From: Berberis thunbergii
Taxonomy: Eukaryota > Streptophyta > Magnoliopsida > Ranunculales > Berberidaceae
Length of the DNA: 64,000 nucleotides
Assembly (NCBI GenBank): GCA_003290165.1
Contig: QNQO01000502.1
Coordinates: 658,329-722,328, forward strand
Direction of reading: 5' to 3'
Below, piece after piece: positions 1 to 11,500 of this stretch (position 1 is its first letter; each line of letters begins with the position of its first letter). The notes under the pieces were generated by a model that worked only from the letters and a program-made list of their open reading frames with translations, did not search any database and was not told where the DNA came from. Both the position numbers and the translations under genes were made by a program.

Positions 1-740
1 ATGATGTACAGAAGTTTCTTTTACTCTACAAATAGGCAAAAGTTACTTAAAATTCCTCATGCACCATGGTTTTTAATTTTTACTTGATCAGAAGATTTTA
101 CACAAATCAGGGGTACATTATGACTTTACCCGAAAAAAGAACCAAAACCTAAGGAGTAGGCCTAAAAGTATTAGGTAATCTTTATATGTGATGACTGAAT
201 ACTTTTATATGCGAGTAAGTACTTTTATATGCGAGTAAGTACAAATAGCAACCACAGTTGTCATTCCTTAATGCCCAAATTGCAATCAACCTCCAGCAAG
301 ACTGCACCTTACAAAGCATCAATCTGCATCTAGCAAACTTCAAAAACAGCTCCATAAAAGACAGAAGGACCAAGCAACCCCAATTAAAGCAGAGTAACAC
401 TCTGTTTTGAATTAAACAGCGCCTATAACCCGAGCCCATGCATGCGCCAAGAATACTCGAACGTCCTGGGCCTTGCACGACTTGAAACTGCATCAAACCA
501 GCACCGAGACTGCAACTGCCACCACTGCTGCTCACGGCCTGAGTTGGCTGTTGCAACACTTCTTGAATCGCTGCACAACTAAGTAAAGAAAACCCCTGCT
601 CAACAAGCAAACAGCTGGCCCTGCCAAACCATAACAGTGCCAAACATTTCTCGCTACTCAAATTAACCGAAAACTGTCTGAACTTGTGCAATATATTCCT
701 AACCATCATTGCCAACTCATTTAGAAAGACGAACATGAGA
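1..740. other. Gene-free left edge with a 20-bp tandem duplication
   Basis: No credible gene seen. A 20-bp unit (ACTTTTATATGCGAGTAAGT) occurs twice head-to-tail at 201-220 and 221-240. The long minus-strand open frame over 182-775 has no recognisable domain and lies downstream of the LINE RNase H remnant, so it is probably LINE 3' sequence or chance. Confidence 0.5.
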
Positions 741-744
741 AGTT

Positions 745-2010
745 CGACTCCAATCCAAGTATACCAGACCGGCAATCCTAGTGGGAAGGGCAGAATCTTT
801 GAATTCTTGACTCACACCCTTTTTCTGAGCTTTAGTCGCAAGTGCATCTGCCACGGCTAGCTTCCTTGAAAATATGCACACATTTAACCTCCATATAATT
901 TACCAAGCTTTTATCTCTCGCCAAACATTCTCCATAAACCAAGGAATTTTAAATTCCTCATAAAACCATTCCCCGAACAATTTTAGAATTTGTTTGCAAT
1001 ATCACCTTTATAAGCCAACCTATTACACAACGAAGACCCTCGTAAACCGCTAAGACCTCAGCATGATTATTTGAACCTGCTCCAAGGACAACTTGCTGAG
1101 CCACCATACAATTACCCAAATTGTTTTTGATAATGATGTTTGTTGTCGCTTTGTTATTTCTCAACAAACTGTCCACGTTAAGGGCTACAAATTCCTCCAG
1201 CGGGAAGATCAAAAAGACTAATCTATTACCCCTTCTACACACCGGAGAGATAGGAAGACCTAGAGCCAAGAGAAACTTCTTTTTTTCACTAACCCGCTTG
1301 GGAAAGGCAAAAGAATTTGCCAACCCTAATCCCCTCCTGACTAACAAGATTACAGCCATCACACTTGGCTTGTTATTATCATATAAACTCTAACACCGCT
1401 GTTTCAGATCTCCCAAATAATAAACAAATCAGTTAAAAAGTAAAGCATACCAACTTGTGAGTTATTATTGGCCCTCCTGAACCACACTGTCAACACAATA
1501 GAAATTTCTGCAGGCCTTCTTACATGAACATCAAAATTGGCTTCAAAATGTTCCTAACCCCAATAGCCAGGTTGCTATCAAGGAAAAGATGTTTCAAATT
1601 TCCACATTCGGGGATTCACAACAAGAACATCTCAAAGCTAAACTGAATCCACACTGATGCAACTCCCCGTCAATAGGGACACCCCTTAGCAATAACTTTC
1701 AAACAAATACCAAGATTCTGGACGGCAAAATAGACAACCAAATCTTGTTAAATAACGAATATTTTTCACTCTTAACTCGGAGCAGCTCATAGGCCGAGCG
1801 AGAGCTAAAAATACCATCCGAGTCCGGTGTCCAAATGCAAGTATCCCTGCACTGTTCTTTACCCTGCATTCCATCATCATACAGAATTCTCACCAAGGCC
1901 CTTACCGCAGGATCCACCAACTCAAAATCTCCATTCTGCACCTCACAGACCAACTGTAAGCCAAATACCTTGCTCCTCCAACCCCCCATCTCAAGAAAAC
2001 TGTATTTAAA
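745..2010 (-). mobile_element. Decayed LINE (L1-type) 3' end: zinc-binding RT tail plus RNase H
   Basis: Read on the minus strand, 1989-1699 encodes a reverse-transcriptase zinc-binding (zf-RVT) segment with the typical order IWTPDSDGIFSSRSAYELLR, then NKIWLS.LPSRI. Continuing frames give a Cys-x-Cys-Cys...HLFLDSN segment near 1650-1550. Further downstream (about 1360-960) comes an RNase H-like segment with LGNCMVAQQV and NNHAEVLAVYEGLRC, and its C-terminal part (VADALA..., ...AGLVYLDW) near 860-745. The order zf-RVT then RVT_3-type RNase H is that of plant LINE ORF2. Frameshifts and stops separate the pieces, so this is a dead fragment. No poly(A) end or target duplication was identified. 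Confidence 0.8.
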
Positions 2011-2796
2011 TTTCAGTTTGCTGCAAAAATAAAATAAATAAATAAATAAACTAGAATTTCGATTGCCAATACGCCAGACACAATTTCCAACAAATACTCA
2101 TTTAAACTTCATGATTTCCTTCATTAAAGGTGATGCACCATTTTTTCTCTACTACCTAAATCAAATGGACCTTATCCTTCTAGTATTTACACCTCATAAA
2201 ATTTTCCCACAATGAATTAGCATTAAAAAGGTTCCACAAAACTTTGATGCGAAAACTCTTAGTGACTGTAATAAGATTTCTAACCCCAAGTTTTGGTATC
2301 CCTTTTAGAAACTTCTACAATTCATAATATTGTGAGGAAAAAAAGATGGTTTGTTTCTTTATTATCGTGCGTTTACATTAACTTTCAACAAGAAGATAGA
2401 TTTTTAAGGATGGAATTTTTTTTTACCGTATCCTCATTTAGAAAGACGATTTGCTCGCTTTATATGAAATGGGAGAGATAGATGCCACAATTATTGCAGC
2501 ATACATTAGGTTAAGTAAATTAAATTTTAATTTACGATGGATTTATTTTTTATTTACAGTATTAATAATTTTCCTCTTCCAGCCATTTGTACGATTCTCC
2601 GAAACAATTCAAGGTATCTTTTAATTCTTCAATCCTATTAGCTTCAATCCATCAGAATCAGCAAATAGAGTTAAATACATTGTTGAAAGATCAAGTGGGT
2701 CAACCAAAATATTCTTCATTCCTACAACTCGGGGTAAGTATGTTGGCTTGTACTAAACATATGCATACCTATTCAAACTTGTTTATATAAGTGTCT
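2011..2796. other. AT-rich intergenic stretch
   Basis: No coding region with recognisable domains, no RNA gene and no clear repeat seen; only a short AAAT microsatellite near 2027-2050. Confidence 0.5.
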
Positions 2797-3020
2797 ATGT
2801 TCTAAAAATCGGTTTAGGTGGCTGGGAGCTGCCTAGGCAACCTTCTAGGCGAGTTTTTAAAAAAAAATTAATTTATAGTTTGAAATAAATAAAAATTATG
2901 ATTTTTTATATACATTTTGCATATGTACTTTGACATTGAATTAGAAGTAATTTATATGTTATTATACTTAACTTTTATAAATATAAATTATAGTAAATAA
3001 ATAACTGCTTAAGCTCTGCC
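2797..3020. mobile_element. Truncated hAT-type MITE, same family as the one at 61.6 kb
   Basis: The left end reads TGTTCTAAAAATCGGTTTAGG, matching the terminus of the complete element at 61576-61852. The interior (about 2920-2975) matches the reverse complement of that element's interior (the part around TTACTTCCAATTTAATGCCAAG). The right terminal inverted repeat is missing: family similarity fades before 3027, where the duplicated promoter segment starts. Confidence 0.65.
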
Positions 3021-3026
3021 TAGTTA

Positions 3027-3290
3027 CTTCCTCAAGATACTCACCCACCGCTTCACTCTCCCCATCTTTCACACCAGCATATCAAAACTAGATATCACCT
3101 AAAATAAAACCGTACAAACTCCGCTACCCCTCTCCGTTTCACGCAATCCAATCATTTTCCTCCTCGAGATACTCACCCACCACTACTCTCCCCATCCGTC
3201 GCATCTACACATCAAAACTCGATGTGACAAAAAATACAACTTCGCTACCCAAACAGTACTTAGAGAAGAACAACTGAGTCTTTCATTTAT
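3027..3290 (+). repeat. Upstream copy of the UPL5 promoter-proximal segment
   Basis: Direct copy of 5009-5270. Both contain two tandem sub-repeats of about 130 bp, each carrying AGATACTCACCCACCAC, CTCTCCCCATC, ACATCAAAACTCGATGT and ACTTCGCTAC, and both end in CAGTACTTAGAGAAGAACA. The copies have diverged by many substitutions and small indels. Confidence 0.85.
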
Positions 3291-3299
3291 AGAGTTGAA

Positions 3300-3985
3300 C
3301 CATAAAGAGATTGTTCAAGGGATGACGTGTAGGATATGATGTCACGTGAAATTCTCAAAAATATGCAAGAAAATAAATGGATAAATAAGAGATCAAGACA
3401 CCAACCCTCCAAAAGTTGCTGACAACATTAAATATAAGGCAATGATAGAATTGAAAGACCAACCGTCACAAAGTTAGTGGCTACGCTAGTATACTCACTA
3501 ACTAAGGAAGGAGTTGCTGATGATACATCAAAATATACTGCTATCATAGCCATACACGTGACAGAGAACATTTATCACGAAGATCTGACGTCCCATCTAC
3601 TGGGCCAGCTCGTAAAACCCAATAAGGCAAAATCGCTCATAAAAGCCCAAATATGGCTTATTAAAGAAAGACGTAATTAAAACCCAAATTCAGGCTCGCA
3701 CGAATTAAAGCCCAAATGTAGGCCCGCACCAATTCTCTCATGAGGAAGATAAACGTTGCGTAAGAAAAGAGTCGTGGAGGGAGTTATATTTCCACAGACG
3801 CATCTTCATAAATAAGGAAACTGTTACGAGAAGCGTCTCATTCCTTTGCACCTCACATGTTTTAGTTACATAGAGAATTAACCACGACCATTATATTAGG
3901 TAATTGAAATAATCGACCAAGGGTATGCAACTTTAACTGAGTTTTGTCCAGATTTACTTCATTTTTCAGACAAAGTTGTTGACTT
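3300..3985. other. Unassigned intergenic stretch, possibly an old LTR
   Basis: No gene recognised. A TATA-like CATAAATAAGG near 3807-3818 followed by GC-richer sequence is reminiscent of an LTR promoter, but no partner LTR was found, so this is only a suggestion. Confidence 0.3.
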
Positions 3986-3989
3986 AAGC

Positions 3990-4565
3990 ATAGGAGTACA
4001 TTCGACCACCAAAAAAGTGGTTTTTGCCTTTGCAGTTCAAACTCACAGGAAGACGAGAGTACGAGATTTGGACACATCAATTTTCTTCAAAGATTATACT
4101 TGTCTGGACGTCTAGAGAAGTTACCGAGCTAGATTTCTTCACTTAATAATTTGGTTATCAGGATGAAGTTGTCTTGGCGATTATTAAAAGATGATCCGAT
4201 TAATGCCCAATCAAGAGCTGCCTAATCTTGTGGATCTTGAACTTTGATGCGCTTATGATGGAGAATTGTTGTTTTCATACTGAAATGTATCGGAAGCAAA
4301 AGTTCTTACTGACTTGAGAAGAATAATGGTAGAGGAGTATGTCTAGGGAGCGAGGGAGGGCCCAACACCACCCACCCTCGCTCCCTGCCCTAGCTCTCTA
4401 GAATCAGGGATAGTAGAGGGAGCAATGCCTCTTCTTGAAGAGATGAAAACTGATAGTTGTGCTGCACTGAAGGAGGTGCCCTTGAGCATCGAAAATCTAT
4501 CCCACTTCCAAGTGCTTTCGCTCAATGACATGCCCAATGAACTCAAAATTGCTACAACTACCCAC
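3990..4565 (+). pseudogene. Decayed NLR (RPM1-like) C-terminal leucine-rich-repeat fragment
   Basis: Several frames carry the conserved end of CC-NB-LRR resistance proteins of the RPM1/RPP13 type. One frame reads FLQRLYLSGRLEKLP and then hits TAG where the family has Trp. Shifted frames continue with SSLNNLV, LSW.LLKDDPINAQ and LVDLEL-like remnants. From 4425 an open frame reads MPLLEEMKTDS, ALKEVPLSIENL and VLSLNDMPNEL, which corresponds to the last repeats. The NB-ARC and coiled-coil parts are absent, so this is a truncated, multiply frameshifted relic that cannot make a receptor. The assignment rests on motif order only. Confidence 0.8.
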
Positions 4566-4678
4566 TCGAGAAGATCACCTGAAAGTTTCACATGCAGCTC
4601 TAGTCAATGTCAATCCAACTACTATAGTTGGCACTTAGAGCCAGGCCCACGCCAGAAGGGTTCTACCACGGGAACAAA

Positions 4679-4811
4679 ATTTCTAGCTGGCCTCTGGTTT
4701 CCCGCCTGAGGGGGCATAAATACACTTTGCCCCTTCTTCATGTGTGGGGGCAAAAATGTATTTTTACCCCAAGCAGGAAACCAGGCTAGTTTCCGAGGCT
4801 GGCTAGAAGTG
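4679..4811. repeat. Inverted repeat / foldback element
   Basis: Left arm TTCTAGCTGGCCTCTGGTTT faces a right arm whose reverse complement is TTCTAGCCAGCCTCGGAAAC...CTGGTTTCCTG. An inner pair (GGGGGCATAAATACACTTTG / GGGGGCAAAAATGTATTTTT) lies inside as a diverged direct repeat. Likely a small palindromic MITE; no target duplication was established. Confidence 0.5.
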
Positions 4812-4987
4812 CTGCGGCGGGAATTCTAAAGTTGGCTCTCTAGAAAAGTTGCCAAATTCATTCAACAATTCCGCGTGACAGAAAAAACCACCAACTAAAC
4901 TCCAAATTCCACAAGTCCAAAGTCCACCACCTTCGCATGGGCCCTAGCCCAAAGTCCACCACAGCAAGCCCACTCATCTTCACTGCC

Positions 4988-5270
4988 ACGCAATCCACTC
5001 ATTTCCTTCCTCATGATACTCACCCACCACTTCACTCTCCCCATCTTTCACAACAGAACATCAAAACTCGATGTCACCCGAAAAACAAACCGTACAAACT
5101 TCGCTACTTATCTCTACTTCACGCATTCCAATAAATTCATTCCTCAAGATACTCACACACCACTCCATTCTCCCCATCCGTCAACCCTACACATCAAAAC
5201 TCGATGCCACATAAAAAAACCTACAACTTCGCTACCAAGACAGTACTTAGAGAAGAACAGCCGAGTCTCT
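4988..5270 (+). promoter_or_regulatory. UPL5 promoter-proximal repeat segment (downstream copy)
   Basis: Lies directly upstream of the UPL5 leader and contains two tandem units of about 130 bp. The whole segment has a second copy at 3027-3290. No clear TATA box is seen; the CT-rich tract at about 5265-5320 resembles a plant initiator/leader region. The promoter role is inferred from position only. Confidence 0.5.
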
Positions 5271-5334
5271 CTCTCAGTTCTCTCCGTCGTTCATGAAAAA
5301 CTCTCTCTCTCAAAACTCCCCTTAAACCTCCAAA

Positions 5335-5351
5335 TTAGGGTTAGGGTTTCA
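5335..5351 (+). promoter_or_regulatory. Telo-box-like motif in the UPL5 leader
   Basis: TTAGGGTTAGGGTTTC is the plant telo-box (AAACCCTAA on the other strand), common near transcription starts of housekeeping genes. It lies about 110 bp before the start codon. Function is inferred from motif and position. Confidence 0.55.
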
Positions 5352-5526
5352 ATGATCCGTACAACACCACCACTATGAATTCCATCTCTTCCGCTTCATC
5401 GTGTTTTCTATGAATCAATTCGGCAGCAGGGATTGGATCCCCTGTGACCACCACCGCTTCGATGTCGTCTCAAACACCACCGATGATGATCAATCCAATG
5501 ATCCCTCCATCGAAGCGGAAGCTTGA
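5352..5526 (+). promoter_or_regulatory. Three chained upstream ORFs in the UPL5 leader
   Basis: ORF 5352-5378 (8 codons) ends in a TGA that overlaps the ATG of ORF 5375-5413 (12 codons). That ORF in turn ends overlapping the ATG of ORF 5410-5526 (38 codons). Each junction is ATGA. The last ORF reads through the main start codon at 5462 in another frame and ends at 5526. If the transcript starts upstream of 5352 they could lower translation of UPL5. The transcription start is not known from sequence. Confidence 0.5.
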
Positions 5527-8500
5527 CGATTATGATTCCAACGAAGACGATCTTATCTTTGTCAGAATGAGGAAAGACGAATTCACCGTCGTCAACTCCA
5601 CTCCTGATCAACACCACCACCTCACCACCACCGCCACTACTTCTAGGGTTTCCGATGCTCACACTTCTTCCGCTTCTTCGTCTTCTTCCGCGTCCTCTTC
5701 TTCAAGCAGTTGTTCGCCAAGGTCTTTGCATTTCTTTGTAAGAATGATGTCTGGGGGCAACACAATTGTGATCCACGCCAACTCGGATGACTCGGTGGTG
5801 TCGGTGCACGAGCAGATTAGGAAGATTACGGGGATTCCGATTATTGAGCAGAGATTGATTTATCGGGGGAAGCAGCTGCAGTGGGAGCAGTCATTGGCGG
5901 AGTGCTCGGTGCAGAATGATGCTGGGTTGCAATTGGTTGGAAGGATGAGGAGCACTGAGTACCCCAAGACTTGGCGGATTGTTAATGACTTGGTTTCTTC
6001 TGTTTGTCGGCTTTGCAGGGAGGAATCCAAGAATTTGAGACGAGTTGTTGTTTCTAGACTCGTTGAGTTCTTGAAGATGATCCCTGAGAACGAAGAAGAT
6101 ATCAGTGCAGGGCATTTACAGGTATTCAAGTGGAAAGTCTTGATTTCTTTTACTGATTATGAAGATAAAGTTTCAAGTTTCAGTTGTTTTGGAATAACCC
6201 AGTAGCGTAAACACATTTTGGTGATATAATATTCAGGTGTTTAGAGAAAACTTTCATTTCTTACTGATTTAGAAGCTAAAGGTTCAATTTTGAGCCATTG
6301 GTGTTATGGTCTAGTGGTTAGGGCTGTGTGGGTTTGTCCCCCACGTTCGAGACTCACCTGCTGCATGGTTTCTTTCTTATGGTGGTTGTGATATGAAACC
6401 CAACTCGCGTTCCAAAAAAAAAGTTTCAATTTTGAATTGTTTGGGTATAATCCAGTAGTTTAATCGCATTTTGATGATATAATATTCAGGTGTTTAGAGA
6501 AAAGTTTTCATTTTTTCACCGATTTAGCCAAAGTTTCAATTTTTAATTGTTTGGGTATGACCCAGCAGTTTAAACATATTTTGGTGATATACTATTCAGG
6601 TGTTTAAATCCGCTGGTGCACCCACTGCTTTAGTCATGCTCTTACTCTGCCCTATAGCTGTTAATAGGGAGTGTGCCAAAGAACTGATTAAGTTGTTTCT
6701 CAATCCGGAACGATGTCCAGAAGTGGAGCCATTACCGAAGCATATACAACATCAGTGTGTTCCGATAGTGTTAGAGTTCTGTAAATTACTTAGTAAAACT
6801 GATCGCAATGTCAGTGGTGTTGAGGCACTGTTTGTATCTTGTCGCAATACACTGGGCTCGTTGTTTAAAAGTATTGGGACTGATCGTTGGAGATACTTCT
6901 TCAATGCAAAAGCATCGGTTGTGATTGAGGAACTATACCCATTTCTAGATGAGTTGTCACACAGGCTGTGTATCAGTATGAAATCGAATTTTCGCGATAT
7001 ACTCAATGAGAAATTGATAAGTGATGTTCGAGATTTTTCCGCGTTTTTTATTCCTCTTCATGGGGCTATCCTGGACCAGGTGGGTGGGAAGAGTAGAATA
7101 CCCATTGCTTTGAATGATACAAGTCCTTGTTATTTGCCTGAAATTGGAATGTTGCACAAGACTTTTTTGGATATGCTGAATGTAATCGATGAATGCCTGA
7201 AGGAACTGGTCACAGTTTTGGAAGCAAAGGATGGGCCAAAGGAGGAACTTGAAAGCTACCGAGAGCGATTGTCTGAGTACCTTTCTATCATGAAGGAATT
7301 GAGTAATATTTCTAAACTGTATGAAGGGGCTGAAGAAAAGTTGTGTGATGTTATGAGGTCGCGACGGTTTACAGTGAATGCTCTTGTTAGATATGCTAAG
7401 CGAGAGAATGATAATAACTGGCTTCTTATGCACAAGGATGTCACTGATTTTGAGTCTAGAAGGCATTTAGTGATGATGATGCTTCCTGATGGAAAAGATG
7501 ATTATGACGCGTTGCATGAAATGCTCATTGATAGGTCAAACCTATTATCCGAGTCTTTTGAATATATTGGTCGTGCGACTCCTGATTCCTTAAAGAGTGG
7601 CCTCTTCATGGAATTCAAAAATGAAGAAGCTACTGGTCCTGGTGTGTTGAGGGAGTGGTTTTACTTGGTGTGTCAAGCAATATTTGATCCACACCATCCC
7701 CTTTTTCTATCATGTCCAAAAGACCGTCGACGGTTCTTTCCCAATCCAGGTAAGCTTTCATTACTTTTTTATATGTCCTAAGCATGCCTTGCACACAAAC
7801 CACATTCTCACGGCTTATGACATTTATGATGATAATTCATGTTGAGATTGAGTATTTCATGGTGATCTATATATGTTGGCTACAATCGTTTTATAAGTTA
7901 TTTAAGTCAGTAAAATTACTCATAGCATAAAGTTCAAATTGGGAATTTAGATAAGGAAGCATTAGCTTTTCTTTGTTAATCACCTTTATTGTTTGGCTTG
8001 AGTTCCAAGTTTAAGGAAAGATATTTATCACACTTAGGATTATAATGAGCCTTCCTTTCAACCTTTGGCACCTCAATTACATAATTGTCATTTGCCCCCA
8101 TGCCATGTTTTAAAAGGCTGAATTAAGGTTTACGCCTCAGTTTTTATAAAAATGGCCAAGGGAAAATAAAATGAGAATAGAATAAATATGAACATGTAGT
8201 AAGGCATTCAGTACCTTTGTGGTGAGTATGACTAGTGCTTTCTTAAATGTTAGTGAAAAAATTACATATTTGCACATAGTAATATTCATGTCCATTTTCT
8301 CTAAGGCCATCTTTTTCACCATCTTCTTCACTAGGCTTTGACATCGTATGTTCTTGTATATTTTTTATTTTTTAAGCAATACAAGGCAATGTCATTGATA
8401 ATAAGATCAAAGTAGCACACATTGATAATTAAGCGTAATTTTTTTTTATAAATTTTTTATAAAAATTGGGTCGTTGACCCTTTTTATTTATTTTATTAAT

Positions 8501-11500
8501 CCATGCTTGAAGGCTACATATTGATCATATAAGGTTAGCCAAACTAGACTCGAAAACTACAATACTGATGCTACTTAATATCCTTGTTGCCTCCATCTCG
8601 TATGGAGACTTGCTTTCGCTCCGATCCATCGTCTCCACTTTGCATGAAGATTTTTTTTCGCGTCGCTCCGGTCCAATCCACTCCATCTAAGCAGTTACAT
8701 TCAATACCTGAAGGCTTATCAATGGAGGAGCACACGTGTTCCTAATAATCGAGCGAAGACTCACAAAATGATTCTCAAACCTGTGACCTCTCACAAGGAG
8801 AGTAGATGTTTGACTAACTGAGCTACAATTTGTGAACGATAACTAAGCGTACGAAAGGCGTGGGCTTATAAGGGTGAGGCATAAGTATATGATGTTATTA
8901 AGCCTTTGACACATTGCAATTGAGCTCCACCTCAAGGTATAAGCCCCAAGCTATCCAATATAGCACGAAGTAACTAAGAAAACTCCCCCTCAGGGCATGC
9001 CCATGTTAATGAGATTTTGGTGACAAACTACATTTTTTTTTTCTTTTTTTTTCCAATTGGCAATAGCATAATGAAGCTTTCTTTTAGAGGAGTGTCCTTC
9101 AACCAAACATCTCTCTAAAAGTCCACTATTCAACCATTTGTCCATTACCAATCAACTAAATGTTATCATCAAGGATGCACGGACTTGGACACAGATACGA
9201 CACGGCGACTTGACAATTTTCAAAATAATAGGATTCGACAACTCGGCGACACGGTCAAACTTAATTCTTTAATATATTTTTTTTGTAACTCATAAGAACA
9301 TAAAATCATAAATAAATTAATAATACTATTAAACAATTCAAACATATCAATAAAACATTCAAATTCATTCATTCAAATTTACAAATGCATCATAAAGTCA
9401 AACTCAACTGCTCAAGTCATACTCATAAAGCATAAGCAATATAATTTCATTAACTTGATAATGTAAATTGATAATTTTAAAAATTCACCACCAGCGAGGC
9501 GACTACATCTCTTCTTCATTAATTAACAGATCAATTGTCGCATTTTCTTCATTCAACAGCCCAGCCTCTAGCTCAGGTTCATCAAGTGAAAGACTGACAA
9601 TCTCATGCATTCCAGTAGCATCCAAATCCAACGAATCAATAGTATCTCATGTGATATCCCACATCCTTGTCTCACCTTCTTTGTACTCTTGTTTTCTTCT
9701 TGACAGAAGACGAATGTTGGAATGCATATACACTAAATCTTCAGCTCGTTGTGGGGTCAATTTGTTCCTTTTTAATGAGTGGATGTTATACGTGTTCCAA
9801 TTCCTCTCATAACATGAGGAAAAACAAAGTTGCCCAAGTAACTTTAAAGCAATATTCAGGAGTAATGGTGCACAAGTACCATGGGAAACCCACCACACAT
9901 CAGGTTCTAAGTATGCTCTATTCTGTAGAGTATCACTTTCTGCAAACTGTCCAGTACTCGTTGAAAGCCTAGCACAGTCTGTAATGACCAATCTTCTTTC
10001 TTCAATATTAAGAAAGTATCTCTTGAAACACTTATCTCTCTCCTTTGTAAGCTTAGGATCTCTGTGTGGCAAAATACGATTAGGATCCTCTTCAAGCCAT
10101 TCTCTGCTATAATACCTATATATAAGCAATGTCAATCACAAATTAATATATAAACATTAAGTGCACAACTCATGAATTCTAGTCTTCTAGTTAAGACTAA
10201 AGAATAAGTAGAATAAAAAGTTTAAAACAATGTAATTATTTACATTGGATTCAAGGAATGTGCTAAACAATGCAGTTGTGTGTTGTTTTTCTCCCATCGA
10301 TCTACCAATATCTGATGCACCACTGAAAAAAACCCTGACTCACTATTTTCCTTTCCTTCATGGCGGTAAATAAGTTGTTTCACTTTCTCAATCATAACAT
10401 CCCACATCTCATACACCAAGTGAAAACAAGATCTATCTGTATCAGCCCTCCGCAACATTGAATAAATAGGCTCTGTAAAACGAAGAACATAGTCCACTTT
10501 GTCCCACCACAAGTCATCCAATAGTTTTCCTTTCACAGTCCGTGCTTTTCCAGCATCATCTTCCCTATAGGAATCCCACTCTCCAATCACCATACTTTGG
10601 ATGCTACTTTTAATGTCTTTCAACCTCTTGAACATAATTATGCTTGAAGCAAAGCGTGTCTCTGCTATGGAAAACAACTTCAATCTCGAATGCTCATTAA
10701 ACATATGCAACCTCATGGAATGGTTCATGATAAAGTTTTTGATCAGCACCCCATCCCCTACAACATCAATAATCCAACTACACAAACTGTAAGCCTTTTC
10801 ATTTGCAGGCGTGTTCTTTGGAGCGCATATGTTCTTCAAGGCAAGGTTGAGAGTGTGAACTACACAAGGTGTCCAAAAAACCTCAGGATACTGGCTCTCA
10901 AAAAGTAAACCTGCAACCTTACAAACTGGAGCATTTTCGGTTATAACTTGAACCACATTACGTGGCCCAACCTCACGTACGACTTCCTTGATCAAATCAG
11001 CAATAAAGAACTTGTCTTTGTATTCCATTCACAGTTCACATCCTTCAAGAACATTGGACCACCCTCATTAATCACTATGAAATTAATGACAAACCTCCTT
11101 TGAGAATCAGTCCACCCATCACAAACAATGGTTGCCCATTTAGTAACCCATGTGAACTTTGTTGCCTTCAACAACCTCTGAATGTTGCCCTTTTCATTTT
11201 GAAACAATGTCGTCCTCAATGCATTATACCCAGGGATCTTGTAACCACTAATGGACTTTGTTTTATTCGTTGCATAGGTGAAAGCCTCCTGAAAATACGG
11301 ATTCCTTGCAAGGTTGAATGACAATGCAGTTGAGCAGAACACCCTTGCAATCAAAGCATCCAATTCTTGTCGCTCACTCGTATTGAAAGCATTTGCAATA
11401 GGATTATTAGTGGCTCTCCTCTTCCTTTGTTCATTGTATGGAATTGAAGGACCAACCCCCCCCCCCCCCCCACTACTTGAACTCAGGTGCGGGTGACTAC

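Noticed and set aside
182..775. 197-codon minus-strand frame
   Set aside because: No recognisable domain, starts from a non-ATG-supported context downstream of LINE debris.
6294..6419. Possible tRNA gene
   Set aside because: A- and B-box-like motifs exist, but no acceptor stem, and an A-tail plus flanking duplication indicate a SINE.
6752..7466. Long minus-strand frames over UPL5 exon 2
   Set aside because: Antisense shadows of a clear HECT-ligase exon; no domain of their own.
9468..9972. Plus-strand frames over the hAT element
   Set aside because: Opposite strand of the transposase remnant.
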